The notes: generated from the letters alone by a model not told the origin. A DNA stretch of 64,000 bases from Nitrospirillum sp034653355 (GCF_034653355.1 NZ_JAYEER010000004.1:1178001-1242000); one strand, 5' to 3'. Shown: positions 1-8,945, counted from the stretch's first letter. Made by a program: numbers and translations.

Positions 1-404
<404 letters not shown>

Positions 405-433
405 CGCGCGTTTCCCAAGTCCGCAACAAAAAA

Positions 434-462
434 CCCCGGCGTGACCATCACGTCGGGGTTTT
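434..462. terminator. Bidirectional rho-independent terminator between hppA and bamE
   Basis: An 11-bp stem (CCCCGGCGTGA, 434-444) with loop CCA pairs with 448-458, containing one G-T wobble. It is preceded by a run of A and followed by TTTT, so it can stop transcription from both convergent genes. Confidence 0.9.
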
Positions 463-495
463 CCTCATGCCGTGAAGGCCGAAGCGCGGGACGCC

Positions 496-981
496 CTAGT
501 CGCCGCCCTTCTTCTTCTTCTTGTCATCCTTCTTCTTCTCGCGGTTGAGGTTGCCCATCAACTGCTCCAGGAAGGTGACCTCATGGCCGGCCGTCGGGGT
601 CTCGCGACCCTCGGGGCTGATGTCCTGCTGCTGGGCCAGATCCAGGTCGCCGACGGCGCTGACCACGCCCTGGTCGTTGAAGCTGACCTGCAGCACCCGC
701 TGCTGCACGATGTCGGGATCGAAGAAGGCTTCGTTCTCGGTGATGGCGCCGATGTAGTACCAGACGTTGGCGTCCAGCGTGCTGGTGGTGCTGGGCGAAC
801 CCAGCGCCTTCTGCACGTCTTCCTTGGTGCTGGTCCCCGGATGGACGTCGGCCAGGCGGCGGTCTTCCACCAGATTGCCGCGGTTGTTCACCGTGGGGGT
901 GCAGGCCGTCAGCCCGATCCCGAGCAGGCCCACGCCAATCAGGCCAGCGGGAGACAGCAACTTAAGGGTCTTGTTCGGCAT
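496..981 (-). CDS. bamE: BamE/SmpA-OmlA family outer-membrane lipoprotein
   Basis: Probable small lipoprotein subunit of the BAM complex that inserts beta-barrel proteins into the outer membrane. The N-terminus carries a lipoprotein signal with lipobox LTAC and the lipidated cysteine at residue 27. Residues 45-110 show the SmpA/OmlA pattern: HPGTSTKEDVQKALGSPS, then WYYIG and a strand RVLQVSFNDQGVV. The C-terminus is a highly charged lysine tail (KKKDDKKKKK), a variable extension common in alphaproteobacterial members. The gene is convergent to hppA and stands divergent from the UQCC chaperone gene. The 161-residue length fits alphaproteobacterial BamE-like proteins, which are longer than the E. 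coli protein. Confidence 0.88.
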   Translation of the reverse strand: MPNKTLKLLSPAGLIGVGLLGIGLTACTPTVNNRGNLVEDRRLADVHPGTSTKEDVQKALGSPSTTSTLDANVWYYIGAITENEAFFDPDIVQQRVLQVSFNDQGVVSAVGDLDLAQQQDISPEGRETPTAGHEVTFLEQLMGNLNREKKKDDKKKKKGGD

Positions 982-1228
982 GGTCTAAGACGTTAATCCC
1001 AAGAACGTTGATCGCGGGTCGGCCCCGTTCCACGATTGAGGCACCGCCCGTCCGTCGCGGGGGATGCGATAATCCGGAGATTGAGGACCAACCGGCCCGG
1101 GTTCCAGGCCATCCCCGTCCGGCGCGGCGTCCCTCGTCGCGCTTGACCGGTGGACGACCACCCCCCATCTGGCCGGTGACAATCGCACCAGCCGCTTTGT
1201 CCTGTCAACGAAAGCCGGGTTACGCGCC

Positions 1229-1789
1229 GTGATCGCCTTGCTGAAGTCCCTATTCAGCCGTAACCGCCACCAGGCGGCGGTGTTGCGCCTGTACGCCGGC
1301 ATCGTCGACCAGGCGCGCCAGCCCGGCTTCTACGCGGCCGCTGCGGGCGAGGGGCGCGGCGTGCCCGATACGGTGGAAGGCCGCTTCGAGGTGGTGACCC
1401 TGCACGCCTGGCTGGTGATGCGCCGCCTGGCGGCCGAGGGGCCGGATCTGGCGTCCCTCAACCAGGCCCTGTTCGACCATATGTTCACCGATCTGGATTT
1501 CAGCCTGCGTGAACTGGGCGCCAGCGAGATGGTGGTGGGCAAGAAGGTCAAGGACCTGGGCACGCACTTCTACGGCCGGGCCGACGCCTACGAATCGGGC
1601 CTGAAGGCCGAGGCGGGGAAACTGGAGGCGGCGCTGGACCGTAACCTGTTCGGCTCCACCCTGCCGGACGGGCCGGAGGTGGCGGCCACGGCCGCCTATA
1701 TCCGCGTCTGCGCCGACCGCCTGGGCGCCATGCCTGTGGATGACATCCTGACCCGTGGACCCGGCTTCGCCGCTCCCCCAATCCTTTGA
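1229..1789 (+). CDS. Ubiquinol-cytochrome c chaperone family protein
   Basis: Member of the ubiquinol-cytochrome c chaperone family (CBP3/UQCC1-like), associated with assembly of cytochrome bc1. The protein is 186 residues, soluble, without signal peptide. Visible family features are the early segment RHQAAVLRLYAGIVDQARQP, the motif VEGRFEVVTLHAWLVMRRL, the acidic stretch ALFDHMFTDLDFSLRELGA and then VGKKVKDLGTHFYGRADAYE. Translation appears to start at GTG; the frame is closed upstream. It lies 30 bases before the DUF177 gene, and this pairing followed by rpmF and plsX is the usual alphaproteobacterial order. Confidence 0.9.
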   Translation: MIALLKSLFSRNRHQAAVLRLYAGIVDQARQPGFYAAAAGEGRGVPDTVEGRFEVVTLHAWLVMRRLAAEGPDLASLNQALFDHMFTDLDFSLRELGASEMVVGKKVKDLGTHFYGRADAYESGLKAEAGKLEAALDRNLFGSTLPDGPEVAATAAYIRVCADRLGAMPVDDILTRGPGFAAPPIL

Positions 1790-1819
1790 TCTTTATTCCA
1801 GTGTGTGGAGTTGCGCGTC

Positions 1820-2485
1820 ATGGCTGACATGACCCCCGAATTTTCCCGTCCCGTCATGGCCGACAAGGTCTCCGCCCGCGAGAGCGTGGAGAAGATAACG
1901 GCGGGCCCGGCGGAGCGGGCCGCCCTGGCCCGACGCCTGGATCTCGTGTCGCTGGACAGCCTGACGGCCCTGGTGCGCCTGCGCCGTATCCGCGGCGGCC
2001 AAATGGTGCGCGTCACCGGCGAACTGGAGGCCGAGGTGGTGCAGAGCTGCGTGGTGACGTTGGAGCCGTTGCCGGCCCGCGTGCGCGACACCTTCCAGGC
2101 CCTGTTCGCCTCGGCCCACCTGGTGCCCAAGGACGAGGAGGATCTGGAGAACCTGGGCCTGGACGACGAGGCCGATCCGCCCGAGCCCATCGAGAACGGC
2201 CGTATCGACATCGGCGAGCTGGTGGCCCAGCACCTGTCGCTGGCCCTTGACCCCTATCCCCGCAAGGCCGATGCCGAGCGTTTCGTCCATGTCGAAGACT
2301 GGGAGGGCGAGGGCGAATTCCCCGACGCGCCCAACGAGCCGCCGCCGGATATGGCCGGGCCTGATTTCGAGGGCGGGGACGGGGCGGAGTCGCCGGCCGG
2401 GGGGGCGGATGCTTCCCGGGAACCCGCCGGTGAGGAGAAGCCGAATCCCTTTGCCGCCCTTGCGAAGCTGCGCCTCAAGCCCTAA
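1820..2485 (+). CDS. yceD: DUF177/YceD family protein
   Basis: Homologue of YceD (DUF177), a protein encoded upstream of rpmF in most bacteria and linked to ribosome or 23S rRNA metabolism; its exact activity is not settled. The core shows VRVTGELEAEVVQSCVVTLEPLP, in which a single conserved cysteine follows the strand, as in family members. The C-terminus is an acidic and proline-rich tail ending in a short basic segment (FAALAKLRLKP), also typical in alphaproteobacteria. The start is placed at the ATG that follows GGAG at 1807-1810; a GTG 15 bases upstream is in frame but has no ribosome-binding site. Length 221 residues. Confidence 0.88.
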   Translation: MADMTPEFSRPVMADKVSARESVEKITAGPAERAALARRLDLVSLDSLTALVRLRRIRGGQMVRVTGELEAEVVQSCVVTLEPLPARVRDTFQALFASAHLVPKDEEDLENLGLDDEADPPEPIENGRIDIGELVAQHLSLALDPYPRKADAERFVHVEDWEGEGEFPDAPNEPPPDMAGPDFEGGDGAESPAGGADASREPAGEEKPNPFAALAKLRLKP

Positions 2486-2723
2486 TTTGGTCTTTGGCGC
2501 TTGCCCTTGCCGGGGATTTCGAGTACTTAAGGCGCCCTGTTTGATCCGGTCCAGGATTGGGCCGGGTTCGTTGTCGTTTGGCCCCACATCGTTTTCCGCA
2601 GGCCCGTCCCCAGCAAATTGGGGGTGGGAAAAGGGTGACGGTTTCGCTAAAGCATGGGGCCTGACGATGGTTAGCAAGACGGCACGCGAGTGGTCGTCTT
2701 AATCGAGTAGAGAGTAGACGATC

Positions 2724-2915
2724 ATGGCCGTTCCTAAGAAAAAGACCTCCCAGTCTCGCCGCAACATGCGCCGTTCGCACCACGCCATCAGCGCCGGTGC
2801 GCACCATGAGTGCAGCAACTGCGGTGAGCTGACCCGCCCGCACCATGTCTGTGGCTCCTGCGGCCACTACGACGGCCGTGAGGTCGTCGTCGACACTGCT
2901 GCCGCTGCCGCCTGA
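2724..2915 (+). CDS. rpmF: Large ribosomal subunit protein bL32
   Basis: Ribosomal protein L32 of the 50S subunit, 63 residues. The N-terminus MAVPKKKTSQSRRNMRRSHH is the family signature. A zinc ribbon is intact (CSNC at residues 31-34 and CGSC at 44-47), so this is the zinc-binding C+ form. It is followed after 37 bases by plsX, the classic rpmF-plsX-fabH order that links ribosome and fatty-acid synthesis. A 238-base gap upstream probably carries its own promoter. Confidence 0.97.
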   Translation: MAVPKKKTSQSRRNMRRSHHAISAGAHHECSNCGELTRPHHVCGSCGHYDGREVVVDTAAAAA

Positions 2916-2952
2916 TCCGGTTCGCCCCGGTGCTTGAGGAGGTCGCTGTCCG

Positions 2953-4023
2953 GTGAGCACACGCCTGCAAATCGCCCTGGACGCGATGGGCGGCGACCAT
3001 GCCCCGGACATGGTGGTGGACGGCGCCGATATCGCGCGCGTACGCTGCCCCAATGTCGACTTCCTGTTCGTCGGTGACGAGCGGCGCATCAACGCGCTGC
3101 TCGACGCCCGGCCGGCACTGAAGGCGATTTCCCAGGTCCGCCATACAGCCGACGTTGTGGCCATGGACGCCAAGCCGTCCGTGGCCCTTCGTGCTGGGCG
3201 CGGGTCCAGCATGCGCCTGGCCATCGATGCCGTGGCGTCGGGGGAGGCGGCCAGCGTCGTCTCCGCCGGCAACACGGGCGCGCTGATGGCCATGGCCAAG
3301 TTCGTGCTGAAGACCCTGCCGGGGATCGACCGGCCGGCCATCGCGTCCATGCTGCCCACCATGCGGGGCGACTGCGTGATGCTGGATCTGGGCGCCAACC
3401 TGGAATGCGACGCCGACAACCTGGTGCAGTTCGCGGTGCTGGGCACCGTGTTCGCCCAGACGGTGCTGGGCCTGCTGGAGCCCACCATCGGCCTGCTGAA
3501 CGTGGGTTCGGAAGAGCAGAAGGGCCATGAGGCCATCCGCGACGCCGCCGCCGCCCTTCGGGCCACGCCGCTGGCGCGCAACTTCCACGGTTTCGTGGAG
3601 GGCACCGACATCGCCGCCGGCACGGTGGACGTGGTGGTGACCGACGGCTTCACCGGCAACATCGCGCTGAAGACCGCCGAAGGCACCGGCAAGATGTTCG
3701 GTGAATACCTGCGCGGCACCTTCCAATCATCGCTGCTGGCCAAGTTGGGCTACCTGCTGGCCCGCGGCGCCTTCAGCAAGCTGCGCCAGCGCATGGATCC
3801 GCGTCGCTACAACGGCGGCATGTTCCTGGGCCTCCAGGGCGTGTGCGTGAAAAGCCACGGCGGCACCGATGGGCTGGGCTTCGCCAACGCCATCTGCGTG
3901 GCGGTGGATCTGGTCCAGCACGGTTTCAACGAGAAAATCCGCAAGGAGCTGGCCTTGCTGCAGGAAAGCCTGCAGGCGGCGGCCGCCGCTTCCGGTTCCG
4001 ATCCCCAGGTCGTCGCCCAGTGA
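2953..4023 (+). CDS. plsX: Phosphate acyltransferase PlsX
   Basis: Peripheral-membrane enzyme that converts acyl-ACP and phosphate to acyl-phosphate for phospholipid synthesis. The N-terminal IALDAMGGDHAP motif is diagnostic, and SAGNTGALMA, MLDLGANLEC and VTDGFTGNIALKTAEG follow in family order. Length 356 residues matches the family. The start is GTG, supported by a GAGGAGG ribosome-binding site at 2937-2943. The next gene, fabH, follows after 29 bases in the same operon. Confidence 0.97.
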   Translation: MSTRLQIALDAMGGDHAPDMVVDGADIARVRCPNVDFLFVGDERRINALLDARPALKAISQVRHTADVVAMDAKPSVALRAGRGSSMRLAIDAVASGEAASVVSAGNTGALMAMAKFVLKTLPGIDRPAIASMLPTMRGDCVMLDLGANLECDADNLVQFAVLGTVFAQTVLGLLEPTIGLLNVGSEEQKGHEAIRDAAAALRATPLARNFHGFVEGTDIAAGTVDVVVTDGFTGNIALKTAEGTGKMFGEYLRGTFQSSLLAKLGYLLARGAFSKLRQRMDPRRYNGGMFLGLQGVCVKSHGGTDGLGFANAICVAVDLVQHGFNEKIRKELALLQESLQAAAAASGSDPQVVAQ

Positions 4024-4052
4024 CGGCCCCTCCCCAGACGGCTGGTTGAACG

Positions 4053-5027
4053 ATGGTAATGCGCTCCGTGATCGTGGGCTGCGGGTCATACTTGCCGGCC
4101 CGCGTCGTGACCAACGACGACCTCGCCAAGATGGTCGACACCTCGGACGAGTGGATCACCCAGCGCACCGGCATCCGCAGCCGCCACATCGCGGCGGAGG
4201 GCGAGAAGACCTCCGACCTGGCCCTCGCCGCCGCCAAGGCGGCCCTGGCGCACGGCAACGTTTCGGTGGATGAGCTGGACTTGATCGTCCTGGCCACCGC
4301 CACGCCCGACCAGACCTTCCCCGCCACGGCCGCCAAGGTGCAGGCCGCCCTGGGCATGACCCGGGGCGCCGCCTTCGATGTGCAGGCCGTCTGCTCCGGC
4401 TTCATCTACGCCCTGTCGGTGGCCGACAATTTCATCAAGGCCGGCCAGGCCCGCACCGTGCTGGTGATCGGGGCCGAGACCTTCTCCCGCATCCTGGACT
4501 GGACCGACCGCACCACCTGCGTGCTGTTCGGCGATGGTGCCGGCGCGGTGGTGCTGCGCGCCGAGGAAGGCGAGGGCACGGCCGCCGACCGTGGCATCCT
4601 TTCCACCCACCTGCATTCGGACGGTCGCCACCACGACCTGCTGTATGTCGACGGCGGCCCATCCTCCACCCAGACCGTGGGCCACGTGCGCATGGCGGGG
4701 CAAGAGGTGTTCAAGCACGCCGTGGTGAACCTGGCCGAAGTGGTGGGGGAGGCGCTGGAGGCCAACGGCCTGGCGCCCGCCGACCTCAATTGGCTGGTGC
4801 CGCACCAGGCCAACCGCCGCATCATCGAAAACACCGGCCGCAAGCTGAAGATGGACCCCGCCCAGGTGGTGATGACCGTGGACCACCACGGCAACACCTC
4901 CGCCGCGTCCATTCCCCTGGCGCTGTGCGAGGCCGTGGCCGATGGTCGCATCAAGCGGGATGAACTGGTCCTGCTGGAGGCCATGGGCGGCGGCTTCACC
5001 TGGGGCGCGGCGCTGGTGCGCTTCTAA
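4053..5027 (+). CDS. fabH: 3-oxoacyl-ACP synthase III (FabH)
   Basis: Beta-ketoacyl-ACP synthase III, which condenses an acyl-CoA (usually acetyl-CoA) with malonyl-ACP to start fatty-acid synthesis. The catalytic triad is complete: Cys114 in AVCSGF, His251 in VPHQANRRI and Asn281 in HHGNTSAAS. The thiolase fold is full length (324 residues) and ends with the usual GGGFTWGAALVRF. It is cotranscribed with plsX. The start MVMRSVIVGCGSYLP is the second ATG-like choice; initiation at Met1 or Met3 cannot be separated. Confidence 0.97.
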   Translation: MVMRSVIVGCGSYLPARVVTNDDLAKMVDTSDEWITQRTGIRSRHIAAEGEKTSDLALAAAKAALAHGNVSVDELDLIVLATATPDQTFPATAAKVQAALGMTRGAAFDVQAVCSGFIYALSVADNFIKAGQARTVLVIGAETFSRILDWTDRTTCVLFGDGAGAVVLRAEEGEGTAADRGILSTHLHSDGRHHDLLYVDGGPSSTQTVGHVRMAGQEVFKHAVVNLAEVVGEALEANGLAPADLNWLVPHQANRRIIENTGRKLKMDPAQVVMTVDHHGNTSAASIPLALCEAVADGRIKRDELVLLEAMGGGFTWGAALVRF

Positions 5028-5293
5028 AGCAAATCCGCTTGCCGGCGTATTCGCCGCATACCAGTGTATTCAGGGGGGTCTTTCTCCGGGACGCTCCCTT
5101 GTCGTTGCGGCGACGGCCGCCCCGCTTTCGCGCCGCACCATTCTTAGGTGCTTTGCAGCAGCCGTTTCGTCCTGCCGGATGGTCTAGCCGAATCTGACAA
5201 GACTTTGGCAAACCTTTGGAATTGACGGCTTTCCCAGCTGGCATTACCGTTCCCGCAGTTGGCGAAGGGGCCACTGGTTGAGGGAGGGCACCC

Positions 5294-5605
5294 ATGGGAG
5301 ATCACACCGTCACGCGCGCTCAGTTGAGCGAAGCCGTCTACCAAGAGGTGGGGCTGTCGCGGAATGAGTCCGCCGATCTGGTGGAAAGCGTGCTGGATGA
5401 GATCGCCTCCGCCTTGGGGCGGGGGGAAATGGTCAAGATTTCCTCCTTCGGCAGCTTCTCCGTCCGGTCCAAGGGCGAGCGTATCGGCCGCAACCCCAAG
5501 ACGGGTGAGGAAGTGCCGATCCTGCCCCGCCGCGTCCTGGTGTTCCGCGCCAGCCATGTGCTGAAGAACCGCATCAACGAAGTCCTGTCGGCCGACGGGC
5601 ATTAA
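5294..5605 (+). CDS. ihfA: Integration host factor subunit alpha
   Basis: DNA-bending nucleoid protein, alpha chain of the IHF heterodimer. It is 103 residues and shows the HU/IHF fold: helices RAQLSEAVYQEVGLSRNESADLVE, the turn GEMVKISSFGSFSVR, and the DNA-intercalating arm GRNPKTGEEVPI with the proline at its tip, followed by VLVFRASHVLKNRIN. The order fabH-ihfA-MerR is conserved in alphaproteobacteria. A good ribosome-binding site (GAGGGAGGG) precedes the ATG. The 266-base gap after fabH likely includes a promoter for this gene. Confidence 0.95.
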   Translation: MGDHTVTRAQLSEAVYQEVGLSRNESADLVESVLDEIASALGRGEMVKISSFGSFSVRSKGERIGRNPKTGEEVPILPRRVLVFRASHVLKNRINEVLSADGH

Positions 5606-5608
5606 GCC

Positions 5609-6391
5609 ATGTCCGGCACGCCCGCGCCCGAATCCCGGATCCCGGCTGAGGACCTGTCGGCTGACGGTCCCGAGATCGGTGACGATGTCGTCTCGCCCGA
5701 GATGACGGCCGCCGACGGGGACGAGACCGAGGGGTCGGGCGGCGCCCTGGAAGCCGATGAGTTGGAGGGCGAGGCGCCGGCGGCCGAACGGGGTCGCGCG
5801 GGCGCCAAGTCACCTACGGCCTTCCGCACCATCAGCGAGGTCTCGGCGGAACTGGACGTGCCGCAGCATGTGCTGCGCTTCTGGGAAACCAAGTTTCCGC
5901 ACATCCGCCCCCTGAAGCGGGGCGGCGGGCGGCGCTACTATCGTCCGGACGACGTGGAACTGCTGCGCCGCATCCAGGTGCTGCTCTACAAGGAAGGCTA
6001 CACCATCAAGGGCGTGCAGCGGCTGCTGCGCACCGGTGGCGGCCGTAGCCTGCCTGCCATCCCCGACCCCACCGGCGCCGATGAGGCCGCGGCCGAAGGG
6101 GTGGACGAAAGCTGGGTCGAGCCGGCGCCGCAGCCTCCGCCGGCACCGCGTGCGCAGCCGGAAGAGAAGCTGCGCATCATTGGCCTGTTCGACCACGATC
6201 CGGAGGCGGACCCGGAATGGTCGCGCACGCCGCCACCCGTGGCGGAACCTGTGGCCGCCCGTACCCATGAGCCCCGCCGCGTCCCCGCGGAAAAGGCGGA
6301 GAAGGGCCTGTCGGCACCCAAGCGCGAAGCCTTGGGTCAGGTGCTGGCCGATCTGGAAGAGATTCGCGACCTGCTGCGTCGCGTGTTGTGA
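5609..6391 (+). CDS. MerR family transcriptional regulator
   Basis: DNA-binding regulator with a MerR helix-turn-helix at residues about 72-140: FRTISEVSAELDVPQHVLRFWE, then RYYRPDDVELLRRIQVLL and GYTIKGVQRLL. An acidic, probably disordered tail of about 70 residues precedes the domain and a proline-rich linker follows it; the C-terminus is a predicted short coiled coil (ALGQVLADLEEIRDLLRRVL). No effector-binding cysteines are seen. It begins 3 bases after ihfA and is cotranscribed with it. This gene regularly follows ihfA in alphaproteobacteria, but its target genes are not known. Confidence 0.88.
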   Translation: MSGTPAPESRIPAEDLSADGPEIGDDVVSPEMTAADGDETEGSGGALEADELEGEAPAAERGRAGAKSPTAFRTISEVSAELDVPQHVLRFWETKFPHIRPLKRGGGRRYYRPDDVELLRRIQVLLYKEGYTIKGVQRLLRTGGGRSLPAIPDPTGADEAAAEGVDESWVEPAPQPPPAPRAQPEEKLRIIGLFDHDPEADPEWSRTPPPVAEPVAARTHEPRRVPAEKAEKGLSAPKREALGQVLADLEEIRDLLRRVL

Positions 6392-6643
6392 GCGCCACGC
6401 CATCCCGAATGGCTCGTGCGGCACCCGCGTCGCCTGATGACGCCCACTACGGCCGGCTCGGCCTCCATGGGTCGGCCGGCGCGAACTGGTTGGCGAACAG
6501 CCTCGTCATACCGGCCCGGGAAAGGTGATCCGACGGGCCCATTGGACGCGTTCTGGTGGCCCGCCGCTTTGGATTGAGTTTGAATCGACGCCGTAATCCA
6601 TTGATATAAAAACACTAAATAAGAAAATGCATTTTTTTGACGT

Positions 6644-6655
6644 TTGGACGTCCAA
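6644..6655. promoter_or_regulatory. Perfect palindrome upstream of the tRNA-Pro promoter
   Basis: TTGGACGTCCAA is a perfect 12-bp palindrome. It ends 5 bases before the -35 element of the tRNA promoter and could be a protein-binding site. No regulator is assigned. Confidence 0.4.
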
Positions 6656-6660
6656 CGCCG

Positions 6661-6689
6661 TTGCATCTGGTAAATCTCGTGGCTATAGT
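6661..6689 (+). promoter_or_regulatory. Sigma-70 promoter of tRNA-Pro
   Basis: TTGCAT (6661-6666), a 17-base spacer and TATAGT (6684-6689) form a near-consensus promoter. The mature tRNA begins 42 bases after the -10 element. Confidence 0.75.
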
Positions 6690-6730
6690 CCGCGCCCGAA
6701 CCGCAGCCCACCGCGGTTCACTCGAGAGGT

Positions 6731-6807
6731 CGGAGCGTAGCGCAGCCTGGTAGCGCATCAGACTGGGGGTCTGGGGGTCGCAGGTTCGAATCCTGTCGCT
6801 CCGACCA
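6731..6807 (+). tRNA. tRNA-Pro (anticodon GGG)
   Basis: A 77-nt cloverleaf with acceptor CGGAGCG pairing with CGCTCCG, D arm GCGCAGCCTGGTAGCGC, anticodon loop CTGGGGG (anticodon GGG, reads CCC), T arm with GTTCGAAT and a genome-encoded CCA end. No integrase or attachment-site duplication was seen next to it. Confidence 0.97.
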
Positions 6808-6865
6808 TCTCTCGAAACCATGAAGACGGCGCCGGTCCCGTGAAGGACCAGGCGCCGTTTCCATT

Positions 6866-7192
6866 TCAGGCCCCAGCTTCCGCCCTGGCCATTCCTTCGG
6901 TTCCCCTCTTCCGCGCCGGCGCCTTGCCGCACACAGCGCGGCCGGCGTCCGTCAGGCGGCAGACCAGCCAGTCCGGCTTCAGCGGATTGCTGAACCAGGG
7001 CGTGGCCCAGCCGGCGTCCAGGCAGGCCTTCACCGTGGCGGCGGTCACCTTGCCGCCGTCCGGCCAGAACAGGGGCAGCTTGCCACCCGCCTGGTCCAGG
7101 CCGCGCCGCAGCCAGCGTTTCTGCACGGGCGTGGGAAGGGGTGGGGAGTCCGGCGTGGATGTTTCAGGAACAGCTGCCTTGCCGCGCGCCAT
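6866..7192 (-). CDS. Hypothetical protein, 108 residues
   Basis: Small basic protein without recognised family. It opens with MARGKAAVPETSTPDSPPLP, a short disordered stretch, followed by a compact part that includes KRWLRRGLDQAGGKLPLFW, VTAATVKACLDAGWATPWF and WLVCRLTDAGRAVCG. The alternation of helices and the final LTDAGRA pattern recall winged-helix proteins, but this is only an impression. A purine-rich GGGGGCTGGA lies before the ATG. The gene is convergent with tRNA-Pro and divergent from cutA. Codon use is like that of its neighbours. Confidence 0.6.
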   Translation of the reverse strand: MARGKAAVPETSTPDSPPLPTPVQKRWLRRGLDQAGGKLPLFWPDGGKVTAATVKACLDAGWATPWFSNPLKPDWLVCRLTDAGRAVCGKAPARKRGTEGMARAEAGA

Positions 7193-7373
7193 GTCCAGCC
7201 CCCGTCGTCAATCGGCCCGTTCACGGTCGCCACGCCGTTTGGGCGATGGCGTGGGGCCTCCCGGTATCTTACGCTGACGGTACCGGGCGTCAAACGGCCC
7301 CCCGCATCAGACGCTTAGGGCTGGGCTGGGTGGCGGCGTCCGGGCGGAATGACTTCTAACCGAGAGGTGGGTG

Positions 7374-7706
7374 ATGGCGGCGTTCCTGGTCTATATGACG
7401 GCGGCCTCGAACGAGGAGGCGGAGACCATCGGCCGGGCGCTGGTGGAGGAGCGGCTGGCCGCCTGCGTCAATATCCTGGGCGCGACCCAATCCATCTACC
7501 GCTGGAGGGATGGGGTGGAGACGGCGGCGGAGGTCGCGTTCATCGCCAAGACCCGCGCCGACCGGTTCGAGGCCCTGACCAAGCGGGTCAAGGCCCTGCA
7601 CAGCTACGACACGCCTTGCATCGTGGCGCTGCCGGTGGTGTCGGGCAATCCGGGCTTCCTGGAATGGATCGCCGCCTCGGCCGCGCCCGACGCCACCGAC
7701 GACTAA
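7374..7706 (+). CDS. cutA: Divalent-cation tolerance protein CutA
   Basis: CutA1 family, a small trimeric protein with a ferredoxin-like fold linked to divalent metal tolerance; its molecular role is uncertain. Family motifs are clear: ALVEERLAACVNIL, SIYRWRDGVETAAEVAFIAKT and the C-terminal YDTPCIVALPVVSGNPGFLEWI. Length is about 110 residues, as usual. The ATG start follows GAGAGG at 7362-7367; a GTG one codon upstream is an alternative. It is convergent with the CoA-binding protein gene. Confidence 0.95.
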   Translation: MAAFLVYMTAASNEEAETIGRALVEERLAACVNILGATQSIYRWRDGVETAAEVAFIAKTRADRFEALTKRVKALHSYDTPCIVALPVVSGNPGFLEWIAASAAPDATDD

Positions 7707-7708
7707 GC

Positions 7709-8167
7709 TCAGTCGCGCGTCGGCAGGTTCCGGTTGGGCAGGCCACCGGGGAATAGGCGGGGCAGGTCGATCTTGGGGCAGCGATCCTGGATGACCGTGG
7801 CGCCCAGCGCCCGCGCCTGGGCGGCCGACTCCTCATGACGCACGCCCAGCGGCATCCAGATGTAAGGGATGCCGCGCTGTGCCGCCTCCACCACGAAGGG
7901 GGCGATGGCCGGGGCGGCGCGGAAGATCTCCACAAAGTCCACACCTTCCGGCAGGTCGGCCAGGGTGGCCACCACCGGTTCGCCCAGAATGGTGGTGCCC
8001 ACGTGGGCGGGGTGCACCGGGATGATCTTGTAGCCGTATTCCCGCTGCATGAAGGCCGGCACGTAATGCGAGGGCTTGGCCGGATCGGGCGATATGCCGA
8101 CGATGGCCACCGTCCTCGTTTTCAGGAAGATGTCGCGCAGCACGTCGTCGGTGATCTTCTCGCTCAT
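7709..8167 (-). CDS. CoA-binding domain protein (YccU-like)
   Basis: Stand-alone CoA-binding Rossmann domain of 152 residues, related to E. coli YccU and to the N-terminal part of succinyl-CoA synthetase alpha. Seen are the nucleotide loop TVAIVGISPDPAKPSHYVP, the strand KIIPVHPAHVG, PEGVDFVEIFRAAP, IWMPLGVRHEESAAQAR and the terminal DRCPKIDLPRL, which is invariant in this family. No catalytic domain is attached, and the physiological role is unknown. It is divergent from the thioesterase gene downstream on the plus strand. Confidence 0.9.
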   Translation of the reverse strand: MSEKITDDVLRDIFLKTRTVAIVGISPDPAKPSHYVPAFMQREYGYKIIPVHPAHVGTTILGEPVVATLADLPEGVDFVEIFRAAPAIAPFVVEAAQRGIPYIWMPLGVRHEESAAQARALGATVIQDRCPKIDLPRLFPGGLPNRNLPTRD

Positions 8168-8272
8168 GGCTCACGGATCCTTATGCGGTACGGCGCCCAC
8201 GGGGGAGTGGGCAGGGCGGCGGGGGACGGGTATACCGGACACCATAAATGGGATGAGGGGAGGGGTTTTGGA

Positions 8273-8770
8273 ATGATGGATGAGATGGACACGGGCCCCG
8301 ACGCGGCGGCATCCGATGCCCCTGCGGACGACAAGCTGGCGGCCATGGGCAAGGCGCCCGTCTTCACGCCGCGGGATTTCGACCGCCTGCTGGAAAAGGG
8401 CCTGCCCCAGGCCCACCGCGCCGGCATCCGCACGCGTGAAATGGGGCACGGCACCGTCACCCTGACCATGCCGGTGTCGGAGGATTTCCTGAGGCCGGGC
8501 GGCACCGTCTCCGGTCCCACCATGTTCGCGCTGGCCGACGTGGCCCTCTATGGCGCGGTGCTCAGCATGGCGGGGCACATCGTGCTGGCCGTCACCAGCA
8601 ACATGAACATCACCTTCCTGCGCCGGCCGCCGGCCAAGCCACTGCTGGCCCATGCCCGCATCGTGCGCATGGGCCGCACCCTGGCCTATGGCGAGGTCAC
8701 CATCCATTCGGAGGGCGAGGACGATCCCGTGGCGCACGCGACGGGGACCTATGCGATTCCGCGGGGCTGA
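8273..8770 (+). CDS. PaaI-like hotdog-fold thioesterase
   Basis: Probable acyl-CoA thioesterase of the PaaI/4HBT superfamily, 165 residues. The hotdog signature is seen in FLRPGGTVSGPTMFALADVALYGAVL, in which the aspartate of the ADVALY helix sits at the catalytic position. ITFLRRPPAKPLLAHARIVRMGRTLAYGEV and the final ATGTYAIPRG complete the fold. The first 35 residues are acidic and not part of the fold. The start is ATG at 8273 or 8276; both follow GAGGGGAGGGG at 8255-8265. The substrate is unknown. Confidence 0.85.
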   Translation: MMDEMDTGPDAAASDAPADDKLAAMGKAPVFTPRDFDRLLEKGLPQAHRAGIRTREMGHGTVTLTMPVSEDFLRPGGTVSGPTMFALADVALYGAVLSMAGHIVLAVTSNMNITFLRRPPAKPLLAHARIVRMGRTLAYGEVTIHSEGEDDPVAHATGTYAIPRG

Positions 8771-8945
8771 GAGGGGTGCGGAGCGGCGCGGCGGGACCGT
8801 TCGACCAACGCGCTGGATTCATTGGGAAAAAGAGGAACGGCCATCATCGGCCGCTTTTGAAAAACTCAACGAAATCAAAGGGTTTGAGATGGCGGTATCA
8901 TAATACCCCATTGTTAAGCATTTGACGGACGGTGTCTTTTTCCCG

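Larger units (their letters stand above)
6392..6730. other. Gene-free stretch before tRNA-Pro
   Basis: No supported coding frame. The first part is GC-rich with a weak GGCCGG-based inverted repeat near 6460-6482. From about 6570 the base composition drops to AT-rich. The last 90 bases contain a perfect 12-bp palindrome and the tRNA promoter, both listed separately. Confidence 0.6.

Noticed and set aside
6731..6807. tRNA-Pro as integration site of a mobile element
   Set aside because: No integrase, no duplicated 3' end of the tRNA and ordinary core genes on both sides.
6615..6932. Minus-strand open frame across the tRNA-Pro gene
   Set aside because: It reads through the tRNA antisense; such frames are a common false prediction.
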